Assembly (NCBI GenBank): GCA_045602925.1
Contig: JAZSCN010000010.1
Span: 1-64,000 of the forward strand
From: UBA7477 sp045602925
Lineage (GTDB): Bacteria; Bacillota; Clostridia; Oscillospirales; Ruminococcaceae
Direction of reading: 5' to 3'
DNA length: 64,000 nt
The translations under genes were made by a program, and so were the position numbers. The notes below the pieces were generated by a model. The model saw nothing but the letters and a program-made list of their open reading frames with translations, searched no databases and had not been told where the DNA came from. Shown in pieces: positions 1-9,053 of the stretch (within the stretch, counting starts at the first letter, position 1; each line of letters starts with the position of its first letter).

Positions 1-3000
1 TATCCATTTACAGAAGTAGCTGCTATCTATCCTATCACACCGTCTTCAGTAATGGCTGAAGTAACAGACCAGTGGTCTGCAAAGGGTCAGACAAACATCT
101 TCGGTACACCTGTAAAGGTTGCAGAAATGCAGTCAGAAGCAGGCGCATCCGGAACAGTTCACGGCTCTTTAGCAGCAGGCGCACTCACAACAACTTATAC
201 AGCATCACAGGGTCTTCTCCTTATGATTCCTAACATGTATAAGATTGCAGGTGAGCTTCTCCCTTGCGTAATTCACGTTTCTGCAAGATGTGTAGCTTCC
301 CACGCACTTAACATTTTCGGAGATCACTCTGACGTATATGCTTGCCGTCAGACAGGCTTTGCTATGATGTGCTCAACAAACCCACAGGAAGTTATGGACC
401 TCGGTACAATTTCTCACCTTTCTACAATCAAGGGTAGAGTACCATTCCTCCACTTCTTCGACGGCTTCAGAACATCCCACGAAATCCAGAAGATTGAAAC
501 ATGGGATAAGGCTGACGTTGCTGAAATGGTTGATATGGACGCTATCGAAGCATTCAGAAAGAGAGCAATCAACCCTGAGCACCCTGTACTCCGTGGTACA
601 GCTCAGAACCCTGACATCTTCTTCCAGGCTAGAGAAGCTTGCAACAACTACTACAACGAAATTCCTGCTATCGTAGAGGAATATATGGATAAGGTTAATG
701 CTAAGATCGGCACTAACTACAAGCTCTTCAACTACTACGGTGCTCCTGATGCTACACATATCATCATCGCTATGGGCTCTGTATGTGACACAATTGAAGA
801 AACAATCGATTACCTCAACGCTAACGAAGGCACAAAGCTCGGTCTTATCAAGGTTAGACTTTACAGACCATTCGTTGCTGAAAAGCTCGTTGAAGCAATC
901 CCTGATACAGTAACTCAGATTTCTGTTCTCGACAGAACTAAGGAACCTGGTTCACTCGGCGAGCCACTCTACCTCGACGTAGTAGCTGCTCTTAAGGGTA
1001 CTAAGTTCAATAACATCACAATCGCTTCCGGTAGATACGGCCTCGGTTCTAAGGATACAACTCCTGACCAGATTAAGGCTGTATTCTGGAACGCTGACTT
1101 CAAGGATACCTATAAGCCAAGATTCACAATCGGTATCAATGACGACGTTACAAATCTCTCACTCGAATCTGAAGGCAAGCTCGACTCTGCTCCTGCAGGT
1201 ACAACAGCTTGTAAGTTCTGGGGCCTCGGTGCTGACGGTACTGTTGGTGCTAACAAGAACTCCATCAAGATTATCGGTGACCACACAGACCTCTATGCTC
1301 AGGCATACTTTGCTTACGACTCCAAGAAGTCCGGTGGTGTAACTGTTTCTCACTTAAGATTTGGCGAAACACCAATCAAGTCCACATACCTCATTAACCA
1401 GGCTGACTTTGTTGCTTGCCATAACGAAAGCTACATCACAAAGTACAATATGGTTAACGACGTAAAGCCAGGCGGAACATTCCTCCTCAACTGTCAGTGG
1501 GATGACAAGGAGCTCGACGCTCACCTCCCTGGCCAGGTTAAGAGATACATCGCTCAGAACGGCATTAAGTTCTACACAATCAACGGCGTAAAGATTGGTA
1601 AGGAAATCGGCCTCGGCTCAAGAATCAACACTGTACTCCAGTCTGCATTCTTCAAGCTCGCTAACATCATTCCAATCGAAGATGCTGTTAAGTATATGAA
1701 GGACGCTGCTACAGCTTCTTACTCCAAGAAGGGTGAAGCAATCGTTAAGATGAACCACGATGCAATCGACGCTGGCTACCAGCAGATTCACGAGGTTAAG
1801 GTTCCTGCTGCTTGGAAGAAGTGCAAGGATACCGATATGGGTGCTGCTGCAGTTAAGAGCACAAACAAGACACTCGAAAAGTTCGTTAACGATATTCTCA
1901 TTCCATGCAACGCTCAGGAAGGCGACAAGCTCCCAGTTTCTACATTCGTAGAAATGGCTGACGGTACATTCCCACAGGGCTCTGCTGCATTCGAAAAGAG
2001 AGGTATCGCTGTTGACGTTCCAGCTTGGGATGGTGCAAACTGTATCCAGTGTAACTTCTGTTCTTATGTATGTCCACACGCTGTAATCCGTCCTGTTGTT
2101 ATGACAGACGCTGAGCTTAAGAAGGCTCCTAAGCTCGCTAAGGATAAGGCTGTTGCTATGACAGGTATGCCTGGCTATAACTTCGTAATGACAATGTCTG
2201 CACTCGACTGTACAGGCTGTGGCTCTTGCGTAAACGTATGTCCTGGTAAGAAGGGCAACAAGGCTCTCAATATGATGCCTCTCGAAACTCAGCTCGCTGA
2301 GCAGGAAGTATTCAACTACGGCCTTACACTCGCAGAGAAGCCAGAAGTATTCGAAAAGTTCAAGGCTACAACAGTTAAGGGCTCACAGTTCAAGCAGCCA
2401 CTCCTCGAGTTCTCAGGCGCTTGTGCAGGCTGTGGTGAAACACCATACGCTAAGCTCGTAACACAGCTCTTCGGCGACAGAATGTATATCGCTAACGCTA
2501 CAGGTTGTTCTTCAATCTGGGGTGGCTCTGCTCCTTCAACTCCTTACACAACAAATAAGGCAGGCAAGGGTCCAGCTTGGGCTAACTCACTCTTTGAAGA
2601 TAACGCTGAGTACGGCTACGGTATGTTCCTCGCTCAGAATACAATCAGACAGAGAACAATCGCTAAGCTCTTAGAGCTCGAAAAGACAACTAAGAAGGCT
2701 GACATTAAGGAAGCTATCGAAGGCTACCTCTCAACAGTTAACGACGGTAAGGCTAACTCACCTGCTACAGATAAGCTTATTGCTACTCTCAAGAAGAGCA
2801 AGACAAAGGCTGCTGACGAAATCCTCAAGGATGCTGACTTCCTCAGAAAGAAGTCTATGTGGGTATTCGGTGGCGACGGTTGGGCTTACGATATCGGCTT
2901 TAGCGGTCTCGACCACGTAATCGCTTCCGGCGAAGATGTAAACATCTTCGTATTCGATACAGAAGTTTACTCAAATACAGGCGGACAGTCTTCTAAGTCT

Positions 3001-3516
3001 ACTCCAACAGGTGCAATCGCTCAGTTTGCTGCCGCTGGTAAGGAAGTTAAGAAGAAGGACCTCGCTGGTATCGCAATGAGCTATGGTTATGTATACGTTG
3101 CACACATCGCTATGGGTGCTGACTACAACCAGTGTATCAAGGCTATCGAAGAGGCTGAAAGCTACAACGGTCCATCTCTCATCATCGCTTACGCTCCATG
3201 TATCAACCACGGTATCAAGGGCGGTATGAGCCAGGCTCAGACAGAAGAGAAGAAGGCAGTTCAGGCTGGCTACTGGCACCTCTTCAGATTCGACCCACGT
3301 CTTAAGGCTGAGGGTAAGAATCCATTCACACTTGACTCTAAGGCTCCAACAGCTGAATATAAGGACTTCATTATGGGCGAAGTTCGTTACAACGCTCTCG
3401 CTCGTCAGAATCCTGAAAGAGCAGAAAAGCTCTTCGCTTCTGCTGCTAAGAATGCTGCTGACAGATACGATTACCTCGTTCGTTACAGCAAGCTCTACGC
3501 TGAAGAGGATAAGTAA
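1..3516 (+). CDS. nifJ: Pyruvate:ferredoxin (flavodoxin) oxidoreductase, 5' end cut by window edge
   Basis: Oxidises pyruvate to acetyl-CoA and CO2 with reduction of ferredoxin, the central step of clostridial fermentation. The reading frame is open from base 1 and begins inside the N-terminal motif (YPFTEVAAIYPITPSS), so only about 15-20 residues are missing; the ATG at 52 is internal. 1,171 residues are visible, the usual length for the single-chain enzyme. Domains in order: N-terminal pyruvate-binding domain; an 8Fe ferredoxin domain with CIQCNFCSYVCP near residue 681 and CTGCGSCVNVCP near 737; then the TPP domain with the CAGCGE cysteines near 808, GGDGWAYDIG near 957 and the SNTGGQSSKSTPTGA motif. 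Codon use is strongly biased (AAG for Lys, CTC for Leu), as expected for a very highly expressed gene. A strong terminator follows. Confidence 0.97.
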   Translation, partial: YPFTEVAAIYPITPSSVMAEVTDQWSAKGQTNIFGTPVKVAEMQSEAGASGTVHGSLAAGALTTTYTASQGLLLMIPNMYKIAGELLPCVIHVSARCVASHALNIFGDHSDVYACRQTGFAMMCSTNPQEVMDLGTISHLSTIKGRVPFLHFFDGFRTSHEIQKIETWDKADVAEMVDMDAIEAFRKRAINPEHPVLRGTAQNPDIFFQAREACNNYYNEIPAIVEEYMDKVNAKIGTNYKLFNYYGAPDATHIIIAMGSVCDTIEETIDYLNANEGTKLGLIKVRLYRPFVAEKLVEAIPDTVTQISVLDRTKEPGSLGEPLYLDVVAALKGTKFNNITIASGRYGLGSKDTTPDQIKAVFWNADFKDTYKPRFTIGINDDVTNLSLESEGKLDSAPAGTTACKFWGLGADGTVGANKNSIKIIGDHTDLYAQAYFAYDSKKSGGVTVSHLRFGETPIKSTYLINQADFVACHNESYITKYNMVNDVKPGGTFLLNCQWDDKELDAHLPGQVKRYIAQNGIKFYTINGVKIGKEIGLGSRINTVLQSAFFKLANIIPIEDAVKYMKDAATASYSKKGEAIVKMNHDAIDAGYQQIHEVKVPAAWKKCKDTDMGAAAVKSTNKTLEKFVNDILIPCNAQEGDKLPVSTFVEMADGTFPQGSAAFEKRGIAVDVPAWDGANCIQCNFCSYVCPHAVIRPVVMTDAELKKAPKLAKDKAVAMTGMPGYNFVMTMSALDCTGCGSCVNVCPGKKGNKALNMMPLETQLAEQEVFNYGLTLAEKPEVFEKFKATTVKGSQFKQPLLEFSGACAGCGETPYAKLVTQLFGDRMYIANATGCSSIWGGSAPSTPYTTNKAGKGPAWANSLFEDNAEYGYGMFLAQNTIRQRTIAKLLELEKTTKKADIKEAIEGYLSTVNDGKANSPATDKLIATLKKSKTKAADEILKDADFLRKKSMWVFGGDGWAYDIGFSGLDHVIASGEDVNIFVFDTEVYSNTGGQSSKSTPTGAIAQFAAAGKEVKKKDLAGIAMSYGYVYVAHIAMGADYNQCIKAIEEAESYNGPSLIIAYAPCINHGIKGGMSQAQTEEKKAVQAGYWHLFRFDPRLKAEGKNPFTLDSKAPTAEYKDFIMGEVRYNALARQNPERAEKLFASAAKNAADRYDYLVRYSKLYAEEDK

Positions 3517-3528
3517 TCCTTTAAATAT

Positions 3529-3564
3529 AAAGAACGCTTATGGCAACATAAGCGTTCTTTTTTT
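3529..3564 (+). terminator. Rho-independent terminator of nifJ
   Basis: A perfect 14-bp stem (arms 3529-3542 and 3547-3560) with a 4-base loop, followed by a T run. Confidence 0.93.
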
Positions 3565-3611
3565 GCGTAAAATATTAGTGATGGGTATACGCTTTTTGTA
3601 CAAAAAGCTGC

Positions 3612-3640
3612 TTGACTTTTTAAGCATAATAGCATATAAT
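3612..3640 (+). promoter_or_regulatory. Sigma-A promoter of the marR-ABC operon
   Basis: TTGACT (3612-3617), 17-bp spacer, TATAAT (3635-3640). An inverted repeat, GTTTAT-2-ATAAAC (3641-3654), lies directly downstream over the expected start point and is a good candidate operator for the MarR regulator encoded next. Confidence 0.8.
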
Positions 3641-3694
3641 GTTTATAAATAAACTGTTTACTAAGAAACATTATTGCGTAGGGAGGTGCGTAAT

Positions 3695-4126
3695 TTGCAA
3701 AGAGAACTTCTCAGAGATTTAAGAGCGATAGGTTGCTCTATAAAAAGGTATTTCGATACATCTCCTCTGAAGAAGGAGTTCGAGAAAGTGTCTGGTTCTG
3801 ACGGCTGGGTGATACTCTATCTCGCCGAAAACGAGGGCAAGGATATTTTCCAGAAGGACCTCGAAAAGCAGTTTGGTATAAGCCGTTCTACAACATCTAA
3901 AATGTTGGCTCGTATGGAGCATGAGGGCCTCGTCGGCAGAGAAAAGGTCGCCAGTGACGACAGATTAAAAAAGCTCGTACTTACGCCAAAGTCTAAAGAG
4001 CTTGCACTAAAAGCGAGCGAAGATAGATTGGCTGCTGTTAAAAAGCTCACCAGAGGCTTTACTCAGGCAGAGCTTGAAAACTTAAGCGACTACCTCAGTC
4101 GTATGAAAGAAAATTTAAAAATCTAA
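3695..4126 (+). CDS. MarR-family transcriptional regulator
   Basis: A 143-residue winged-helix regulator of the MarR family. The start is the TTG at 3695, placed 6 bases after GGGAGGTG (3681-3688); an upstream TTG at 3674 lacks a ribosome site. The recognition-helix region reads QKDLEKQFGISRSTTSKMLARMEHEGLV, followed by the wing (VASDDRLKKLVLT) and a C-terminal dimerisation helix. It lies 19 bp upstream of the ABC exporter genes and has its own promoter with an inverted repeat over the start point. MarR regulators in this position usually repress their own operon and release on binding the exported toxic compound. That role is inferred from position; the ligand is unknown. Confidence 0.9.
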   Translation: MQRELLRDLRAIGCSIKRYFDTSPLKKEFEKVSGSDGWVILYLAENEGKDIFQKDLEKQFGISRSTTSKMLARMEHEGLVGREKVASDDRLKKLVLTPKSKELALKASEDRLAAVKKLTRGFTQAELENLSDYLSRMKENLKI

Positions 4127-4145
4127 TCCTCGGAAGGAATAATTT

Positions 4146-5897
4146 ATGTTTAAGACTATCACAAAATGCTTAAGAGAATATAAGCGACCGACAATCTTGA
4201 CGATTTTATTCATTATGGGAGAGGCGATTATCGAAGCAATTATTCCGTTCATTATCGCCAAGCTCGTGAATAATATCAAAGACGGCGCAGAAATCTCGGA
4301 AATTTTAAAATTGGGTGGAACGCTCGTCGCCATGGCAGTAGTGTCGCTTGCCTGTGGTGGAATTGCAGCCTATACCTGTGCAAAAGCGTCAGCAGGCTTT
4401 GCAAAGAATCTAAGACACGATATGTTCGAGAAAATCCAGTCGTATGACTTCGGCAATATCGATAAGTTCTCATCATCGTCGCTAGTTACAAGAATGACAA
4501 CCGACATCAATAACGTACAAATGGCGTTTATGATGATTATTCGACTCGCAATAAGAGCGCCTATGCTCCTTATTTTCAGCGTAATAATGGCGTTTATTAT
4601 GGGCGGAAGCCTCGCTACAACCTTTGTCGTGGTTATTCCATTCTTGACCTGCGGACTTTTGCTCATAGCAAAATTTGCAATGCCTGCGTTCAGACGAGTA
4701 TTCAAAAAGTACGATAGACTCAATGAGTCGATTGAAGAAAATGTCCGTGCAATGAGAGTCGTAAAGGGCTTCTCAAGAGAAGAATATGAGAAGGATAAGT
4801 TCGAAGAAGCCTCAGAAAGTATCCGTAAGGACTTCACTAAGGCAGAAAGAATTGTTGCCCTCAATAACCCTATTATGCAGATTTGCGTCTACTTTAATAT
4901 GGCGTTTATATTGATTGTCGGCTCAAAGCTTGTTATCTCCGATATGGGTACAGTTATCGACATCGGTCAGATTTCTGCAATGATTACCTACGGTATGCAG
5001 ATCCTCATTCAGCTTATGATGCTGTCTATGATTTATGTAATGCTCACTATGTCGTCAGAGTCAATAAAGCGTATCTATGAGGTTTTGGAGGAACAGCCAA
5101 TTCTCTCTAATCCTGAAAACCCTGTCCTTGAGGTAAAGGACGGCTCAATCGAGTTTACCGACGTTAGCTTTAAGTATTCAGAGAAGGCTAAGAGATTTGC
5201 ACTCGCTGATATCGACCTTAAAATCCCGTCCGGCGCAACTGTCGGAATCATCGGTTCGACAGGTTCTAGTAAGTCAACTCTCGTTCAGCTTATCCCACGA
5301 CTCTATGACGTTACCCAGGGTGAACTCAAGGTCGGTGGCAGAGATGTCAGAGAGTACGACCTCACAGTACTGCGTGACTCTGTTGCAATGGTTTTGCAGA
5401 AAAATCTTCTCTTCTCGGGTAGTATAAACGATAATCTGCGTTGGGGTAACGAAAATGCCACCGATGAGGAGATTATCGAGGCGTGCAAGCTCGCCCAGGC
5501 CCACGAATTTGTTATGAACTTTGAAGAAGGTTATGAAACAAGAATCGAGCAGGGCGGTACTAACGTTTCCGGTGGCCAGAAGCAAAGACTTTGTATCGCA
5601 AGAGCGCTGCTTAAAAAGCCTAAGATTCTTATCCTAGACGACTCTACAAGTGCCGTCGACACAAAGACCGACGCGCTCATAAGAGCAGGCTTTAAGAAGT
5701 ATATCCCCGATACAACAAAGATTATTATCGCACAGCGTATATCGTCAGTGCAGGATGCAGATATAATTATCGTTATGAATAACGGTACTATAGAAGCTGT
5801 CGGAACACATAGCGAGCTTTTGGAAAAGAGCGAGATTTATAACGAAGTGTTCGTTCAGCAGACAAGCGGAGGAGGTGATTGCGATGAAGCAAAGTAA
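4146..5897 (+). CDS. ABC exporter half-transporter, subunit with degenerate ATPase site
   Basis: A 583-residue fused membrane/ATPase subunit: six hydrophobic segments in roughly residues 15-300, then a nucleotide-binding domain. Walker A is GSTGSSKST near residue 370, with Ser in place of the last Gly of GxxGxGK. The signature is VSGGQKQR near 474, and Walker B is LILDDSTS with Asp499 where the catalytic Glu should be. This fits the degenerate-site subunit of heterodimeric exporters of the TM287/TM288, BmrCD and LmrCD type. The gene overlaps the next subunit by 14 bp, so the two are translationally coupled. The substrate is probably a drug, peptide or lipid; the sequence does not say which. 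Confidence 0.92.
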   Translation: MFKTITKCLREYKRPTILTILFIMGEAIIEAIIPFIIAKLVNNIKDGAEISEILKLGGTLVAMAVVSLACGGIAAYTCAKASAGFAKNLRHDMFEKIQSYDFGNIDKFSSSSLVTRMTTDINNVQMAFMMIIRLAIRAPMLLIFSVIMAFIMGGSLATTFVVVIPFLTCGLLLIAKFAMPAFRRVFKKYDRLNESIEENVRAMRVVKGFSREEYEKDKFEEASESIRKDFTKAERIVALNNPIMQICVYFNMAFILIVGSKLVISDMGTVIDIGQISAMITYGMQILIQLMMLSMIYVMLTMSSESIKRIYEVLEEQPILSNPENPVLEVKDGSIEFTDVSFKYSEKAKRFALADIDLKIPSGATVGIIGSTGSSKSTLVQLIPRLYDVTQGELKVGGRDVREYDLTVLRDSVAMVLQKNLLFSGSINDNLRWGNENATDEEIIEACKLAQAHEFVMNFEEGYETRIEQGGTNVSGGQKQRLCIARALLKKPKILILDDSTSAVDTKTDALIRAGFKKYIPDTTKIIIAQRISSVQDADIIIVMNNGTIEAVGTHSELLEKSEIYNEVFVQQTSGGGDCDEAK

Positions 5898-7821
5898 TAT
5901 GAAGCCTCCAAAGGGAGTAGCTATCGGCAAGCTCAATGGTAAACAGGCGATTGCTTGCCTCGGTAGAGCAGTAAAAATGCTAAGAGAGTTCTATCCGGTA
6001 CTTCTGCCTATAACAATAGTATGCATACTGTTTTCAGCAGCAGCCTCGGCAGCTCCGGCAATCTTTTTGCAAAATGTAATCGCCGATATAGAAAAGTGGA
6101 CTCCGTCAGGCGACTGGGCAGCAGCTAAGGATGTTATTCTTCCAAAGGTCGCAATTCTTATCGGGCTCTATGCACTGTCAATCGTCTCAATCACTATCTA
6201 TACTCAGCTTATGGCGTATATGACCCAGGGCTACCTGAGTAAGATGAGATGCACAATGTTCGGTAGTATGCAAAAGCTCCCGATTAAGTATTTTGATACC
6301 CACAAGCATGGCGACATTATGAGCCATTATACCAACGATATCGATACCCTAAGACAGCTTATATCTCAGTCGCTCCCAACTCTTTTGCAGACCGGTGCAA
6401 TAGTGCTGTGCGTCTTCTCGATAATGCTCTACTATAGCATCTGGCTTGCACTTATCGTAATTGTCGGCGTGGCAGGAATGCTCACTGTTGCAGGCAAGTT
6501 CGGCGCAGGCTCAGCAAAATTCTTTATCCGTCAACAGCAGTCTGTCGGTAGAGCAGAGGGTTATATACAGGAGATTATGAACGGTCAGAAGGTCGTTAAG
6601 GTTTTCTGCCATGAGGATAATTGTAAGCAGGAATTCAACGATATAAACAATGCGCTCTATTCCGATACCTTCAGGGCTCACGCTTATGCAAACTGCCTAG
6701 GCCCAATCAATATGAATATAGGCAATATCCTCTATGTCCTTATCGCAACAATCGGTGGTGTGCTTATTCTCACCCAAGCCCCGAATATCAGCATCTCGGG
6801 ATTGCCGTTCAGAGCAAGCGTCGTCGTGGCATTTTTATCAATGACAAAGCAGTTCTGTGGTAATATCAATCAGTTCTCACAGCAGATTAACTCTATCGTA
6901 ATGGCAGGAGCAGGTGCACAGAGAATATTCGGCCTTATGGACGAGAAGCCTGAGGATGACGAAGGCTATGTTACACTCGTTAACGCTACCGAGGACGAAG
7001 AAGGCAATATCACCGAGTCTGACGAGCGTACTCATAAGTGGGCGTGGAAGCACCCTCACGGCGACGGAACTATAACCTACACCGAGCTCCTCGGTGACGT
7101 TACGCTCGACGACGTCGACTTTGCCTACGAGGAAGGAAAGAACGTTCTGCATAATGTTACCGTCTACGCAAAGCCGGGACAGAAGGTCGCATTTGTTGGC
7201 GCAACAGGTGCAGGAAAGACAACTATCACTAACCTCATCAATCGTTTCTATGATATCGCCGATGGTAAGATTCGCTACGACGGTATCAATATCAATAAGA
7301 TTAAGAAGGATGACCTGCGTCGTTCACTCGGCATAGTTTTGCAGGAAACAAACCTCTTTACAGGCTCTGTTATGGAGAATATCCGTTACGGCAGACTCGA
7401 CGCAACCGACGAGGAATGTAAGGAAGCTGCCAAGCTCGCAGGTGCCGACGACTTTATTTCAAGACTTCCTGATGGCTATGCTACAGAGCTTTCAAATAAC
7501 GGCTCAAACCTCTCGCAAGGTCAGCGTCAGCTTATCGCAATCGCTCGTGCAGCAGTTGCAGACCCACCTGTAATGATTCTCGATGAGGCGACTTCTTCTA
7601 TCGACACAAGAACAGAAGCTATCGTGCAAAAGGGTATGGACGCTCTTATGAAGGGCAGAACGGTATTTGTTATCGCACATAGACTTTCGACGGTAAAGAA
7701 TTCCGACGTTATTATGGTTTTAGACCACGGAAGAATTATCGAGCGTGGCAATCACGAGGACCTTATCGCTATGAAGGGAACCTACTACCAGCTCTATACA
7801 GGCGCATTCGAGCTTGAATAA
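5884..7821 (+). CDS. ABC exporter half-transporter, catalytically competent subunit
   Basis: A 645-residue partner of the preceding gene. The chosen start is the ATG at 5884, 8 bases after GGAGG (to 5875). An N-terminal six-helix domain is followed by an acidic, His-containing insert of about 45 residues before the ATPase domain. Walker A GATGAGKTT near residue 439, signature LSQGQRQL and Walker B MILDEATSS with Glu568 are all canonical. In the heterodimer this subunit's Walker motifs would complete the active site with VSGGQ of the partner, and its LSQGQ would face the partner's degenerate Walker site. Same operon as the MarR gene. Confidence 0.92.
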   Translation: MKQSNMKPPKGVAIGKLNGKQAIACLGRAVKMLREFYPVLLPITIVCILFSAAASAAPAIFLQNVIADIEKWTPSGDWAAAKDVILPKVAILIGLYALSIVSITIYTQLMAYMTQGYLSKMRCTMFGSMQKLPIKYFDTHKHGDIMSHYTNDIDTLRQLISQSLPTLLQTGAIVLCVFSIMLYYSIWLALIVIVGVAGMLTVAGKFGAGSAKFFIRQQQSVGRAEGYIQEIMNGQKVVKVFCHEDNCKQEFNDINNALYSDTFRAHAYANCLGPINMNIGNILYVLIATIGGVLILTQAPNISISGLPFRASVVVAFLSMTKQFCGNINQFSQQINSIVMAGAGAQRIFGLMDEKPEDDEGYVTLVNATEDEEGNITESDERTHKWAWKHPHGDGTITYTELLGDVTLDDVDFAYEEGKNVLHNVTVYAKPGQKVAFVGATGAGKTTITNLINRFYDIADGKIRYDGININKIKKDDLRRSLGIVLQETNLFTGSVMENIRYGRLDATDEECKEAAKLAGADDFISRLPDGYATELSNNGSNLSQGQRQLIAIARAAVADPPVMILDEATSSIDTRTEAIVQKGMDALMKGRTVFVIAHRLSTVKNSDVIMVLDHGRIIERGNHEDLIAMKGTYYQLYTGAFELE

Positions 7822-7827
7822 CAAGCA

Positions 7828-7896
7828 GCACGCCCGATAGGCTTATCGTTAGTTAAGGTGTGCGTGGGCGTGCCTAGGAATTTTCGCAGAAAATCC
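7828..7896. repeat. Structured intergenic element, copy A
   Basis: Two nested features: an 8-bp stem (7828-7835 with 7866-7873) enclosing about 30 bases with an inner CGATA/TATCG hairpin, then a second hairpin GGAATTTTC-gca-GAAAATCC (7877-7896). The same architecture with different stem sequences occurs at 12120-12185 and 12273-12343, so the pairing rather than the sequence is kept. Function unknown. The rest of the 300-base gap (7897-8122) holds the two terminators listed below and no gene that I can see. Confidence 0.55.
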
Positions 7897-7996
7897 CCAA
7901 ACATTTGATAGGCATCACTAAAGTGGTGCAATGCTCGGCGAGCTTATGAAAGTAAAAAAGAAATCAGCCGACTAGCTACAAGACTATATATACCAA

Positions 7997-8034
7997 ATCA
8001 GCACCAAGCTTAAATTCTCGGTGCTGATATTTTT
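7997..8034 (+). terminator. Rho-independent terminator of the ABC exporter operon
   Basis: ATCAGCACC (7997-8005) pairs with GGTGCTGAT (8020-8028), followed by ATTTTTA. It is the first T-tailed hairpin after the exporter genes, about 175 bp downstream of the stop. Confidence 0.8.
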
Positions 8035-8073
8035 ATAGTGCCCCAAATAGCATTTTATGGTATCCAACAAGTA

Positions 8074-8097
8074 AAGCCCCCACGGAAGTGAGGGCTT
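8074..8097 (-). terminator. Probable terminator of the BspA-like gene
   Basis: The arms AAGCCC and GGGCTT enclose a partly paired CAC/GTG stem. On the minus strand a short T-rich tail follows. Position just after the minus-strand stop at 8123 fits. Confidence 0.5.
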
Positions 8098-8122
8098 AGC
8101 TTATGTAATAATGTTCTCTTTA

Positions 8123-8989
8123 TTAGAAAAGTACAATCAGCTCATCAGGCTTGTAGTTGTTGCCCTTGTAGGTGATAATAACGTTTGGTGAATTCTTGAA
8201 AGCAGCTGGGTCAACGTATGTAATGCTGTCCGGGAGAACTACGCTCTTAAGAGCAGGGCAGTTAGCGAAGGTTGAGGTTTCGATACCCACAACGCCGTTT
8301 GGAACAACTACGCTCTCTATCTTCTTGCAGTTTGCAAATGCGCCTCTTTCGATAAATGTAACTGTGTCAGGGATTACGATATCACCCTGCGCGTTAGGGT
8401 CACAGCTTTCGAGTCCAAACTTGTTCATTATAAGATAGCTGTCACCGTTTGAAACCTCACCACCGAAAAGTGCAACCAAATCGCTAGGGCTGTAGGTCTT
8501 TCCCTTGTAGGTGATAGTAACGTTTGGTGAATTCTGGAAAGCGGTTGCGTCAACGTATGTGATGCTGTCTGGTAGAACTACGCTCTTGAGAGCAGAACAG
8601 TTAGCGAAGGTTGTGATTTCGATTGCCTCAACGCCGCTTGGAACCACAACGCTCTCTATCTTCTTGCAGTTTGCAAATGCGCCTTTTTCGATAGACTTAA
8701 CCGTATCAGGGAGTACAATCGCACCCTCTGCCATTGGGTTGCATCTAATAAGCAATCCTTCCTGGTCAACGATAAAGTCAGAATAGTAGTCTACAACTGA
8801 AGCGTAAAACTCTCTGTTGTTTGTTTTAGCATAGGTTTCTGCTGTAGAACCATCGTGACCGAAGATTAAGCCCTCGTAGATAATTTCGTCTGTTTCGTAA
8901 TTTGTAGAATGAGAAATTACGCCTGCGTGATTGTTCATAACGCAGTTAGGGTTTTTGATAGTAATAGCTCTTAGATTTATGCAATTCAT
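8123..8989 (-). CDS. BspA-type leucine-rich-repeat surface protein, C-terminal part after a frameshift
   Basis: 288 residues can be read from an internal ATG. The coherent frame really starts at the A8 tract (9076-9083), where it continues the lipoprotein N-terminus encoded at 9054-9653. It carries BspA/TpLRR repeats of the type IPDTVTFIERGAFANC and LPDSITYVD..AF. A block of about 113 residues occurs twice in tandem (DNA near 8155-8400 and 8494-8740, period 339 bp), each copy ending YKG..Y.P.(D/E)L. The reconstructed full protein has 509 residues once one A is removed. BspA repeats usually bind host or matrix ligands at the surface. No ribosome site supports independent translation from 8989, so alone this is probably not a functional gene. 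Confidence 0.75.
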   Translation of the reverse strand: MNCINLRAITIKNPNCVMNNHAGVISHSTNYETDEIIYEGLIFGHDGSTAETYAKTNNREFYASVVDYYSDFIVDQEGLLIRCNPMAEGAIVLPDTVKSIEKGAFANCKKIESVVVPSGVEAIEITTFANCSALKSVVLPDSITYVDATAFQNSPNVTITYKGKTYSPSDLVALFGGEVSNGDSYLIMNKFGLESCDPNAQGDIVIPDTVTFIERGAFANCKKIESVVVPNGVVGIETSTFANCPALKSVVLPDSITYVDPAAFKNSPNVIITYKGNNYKPDELIVLF

Positions 8990-9053
8990 AAATGCACCAA
9001 AGCTGATTTCCTCAACGCTCTCAGGAACTATAACGTATGTAAGGCTATAGCAA

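Noticed and set aside
1618..2079. Long antisense frame inside nifJ, and similar antisense frames elsewhere (373-759, 13232-13723, 23049-23534, 53479-54126)
   Set aside because: Shadows of strongly biased coding sequence; no start signals and Cys/Ser/Val-rich nonsense composition.
4146..7821. Exporter Walker changes as signs of a pseudogene
   Set aside because: Asymmetric, degenerate sites are normal for heterodimeric exporters and all else is intact.
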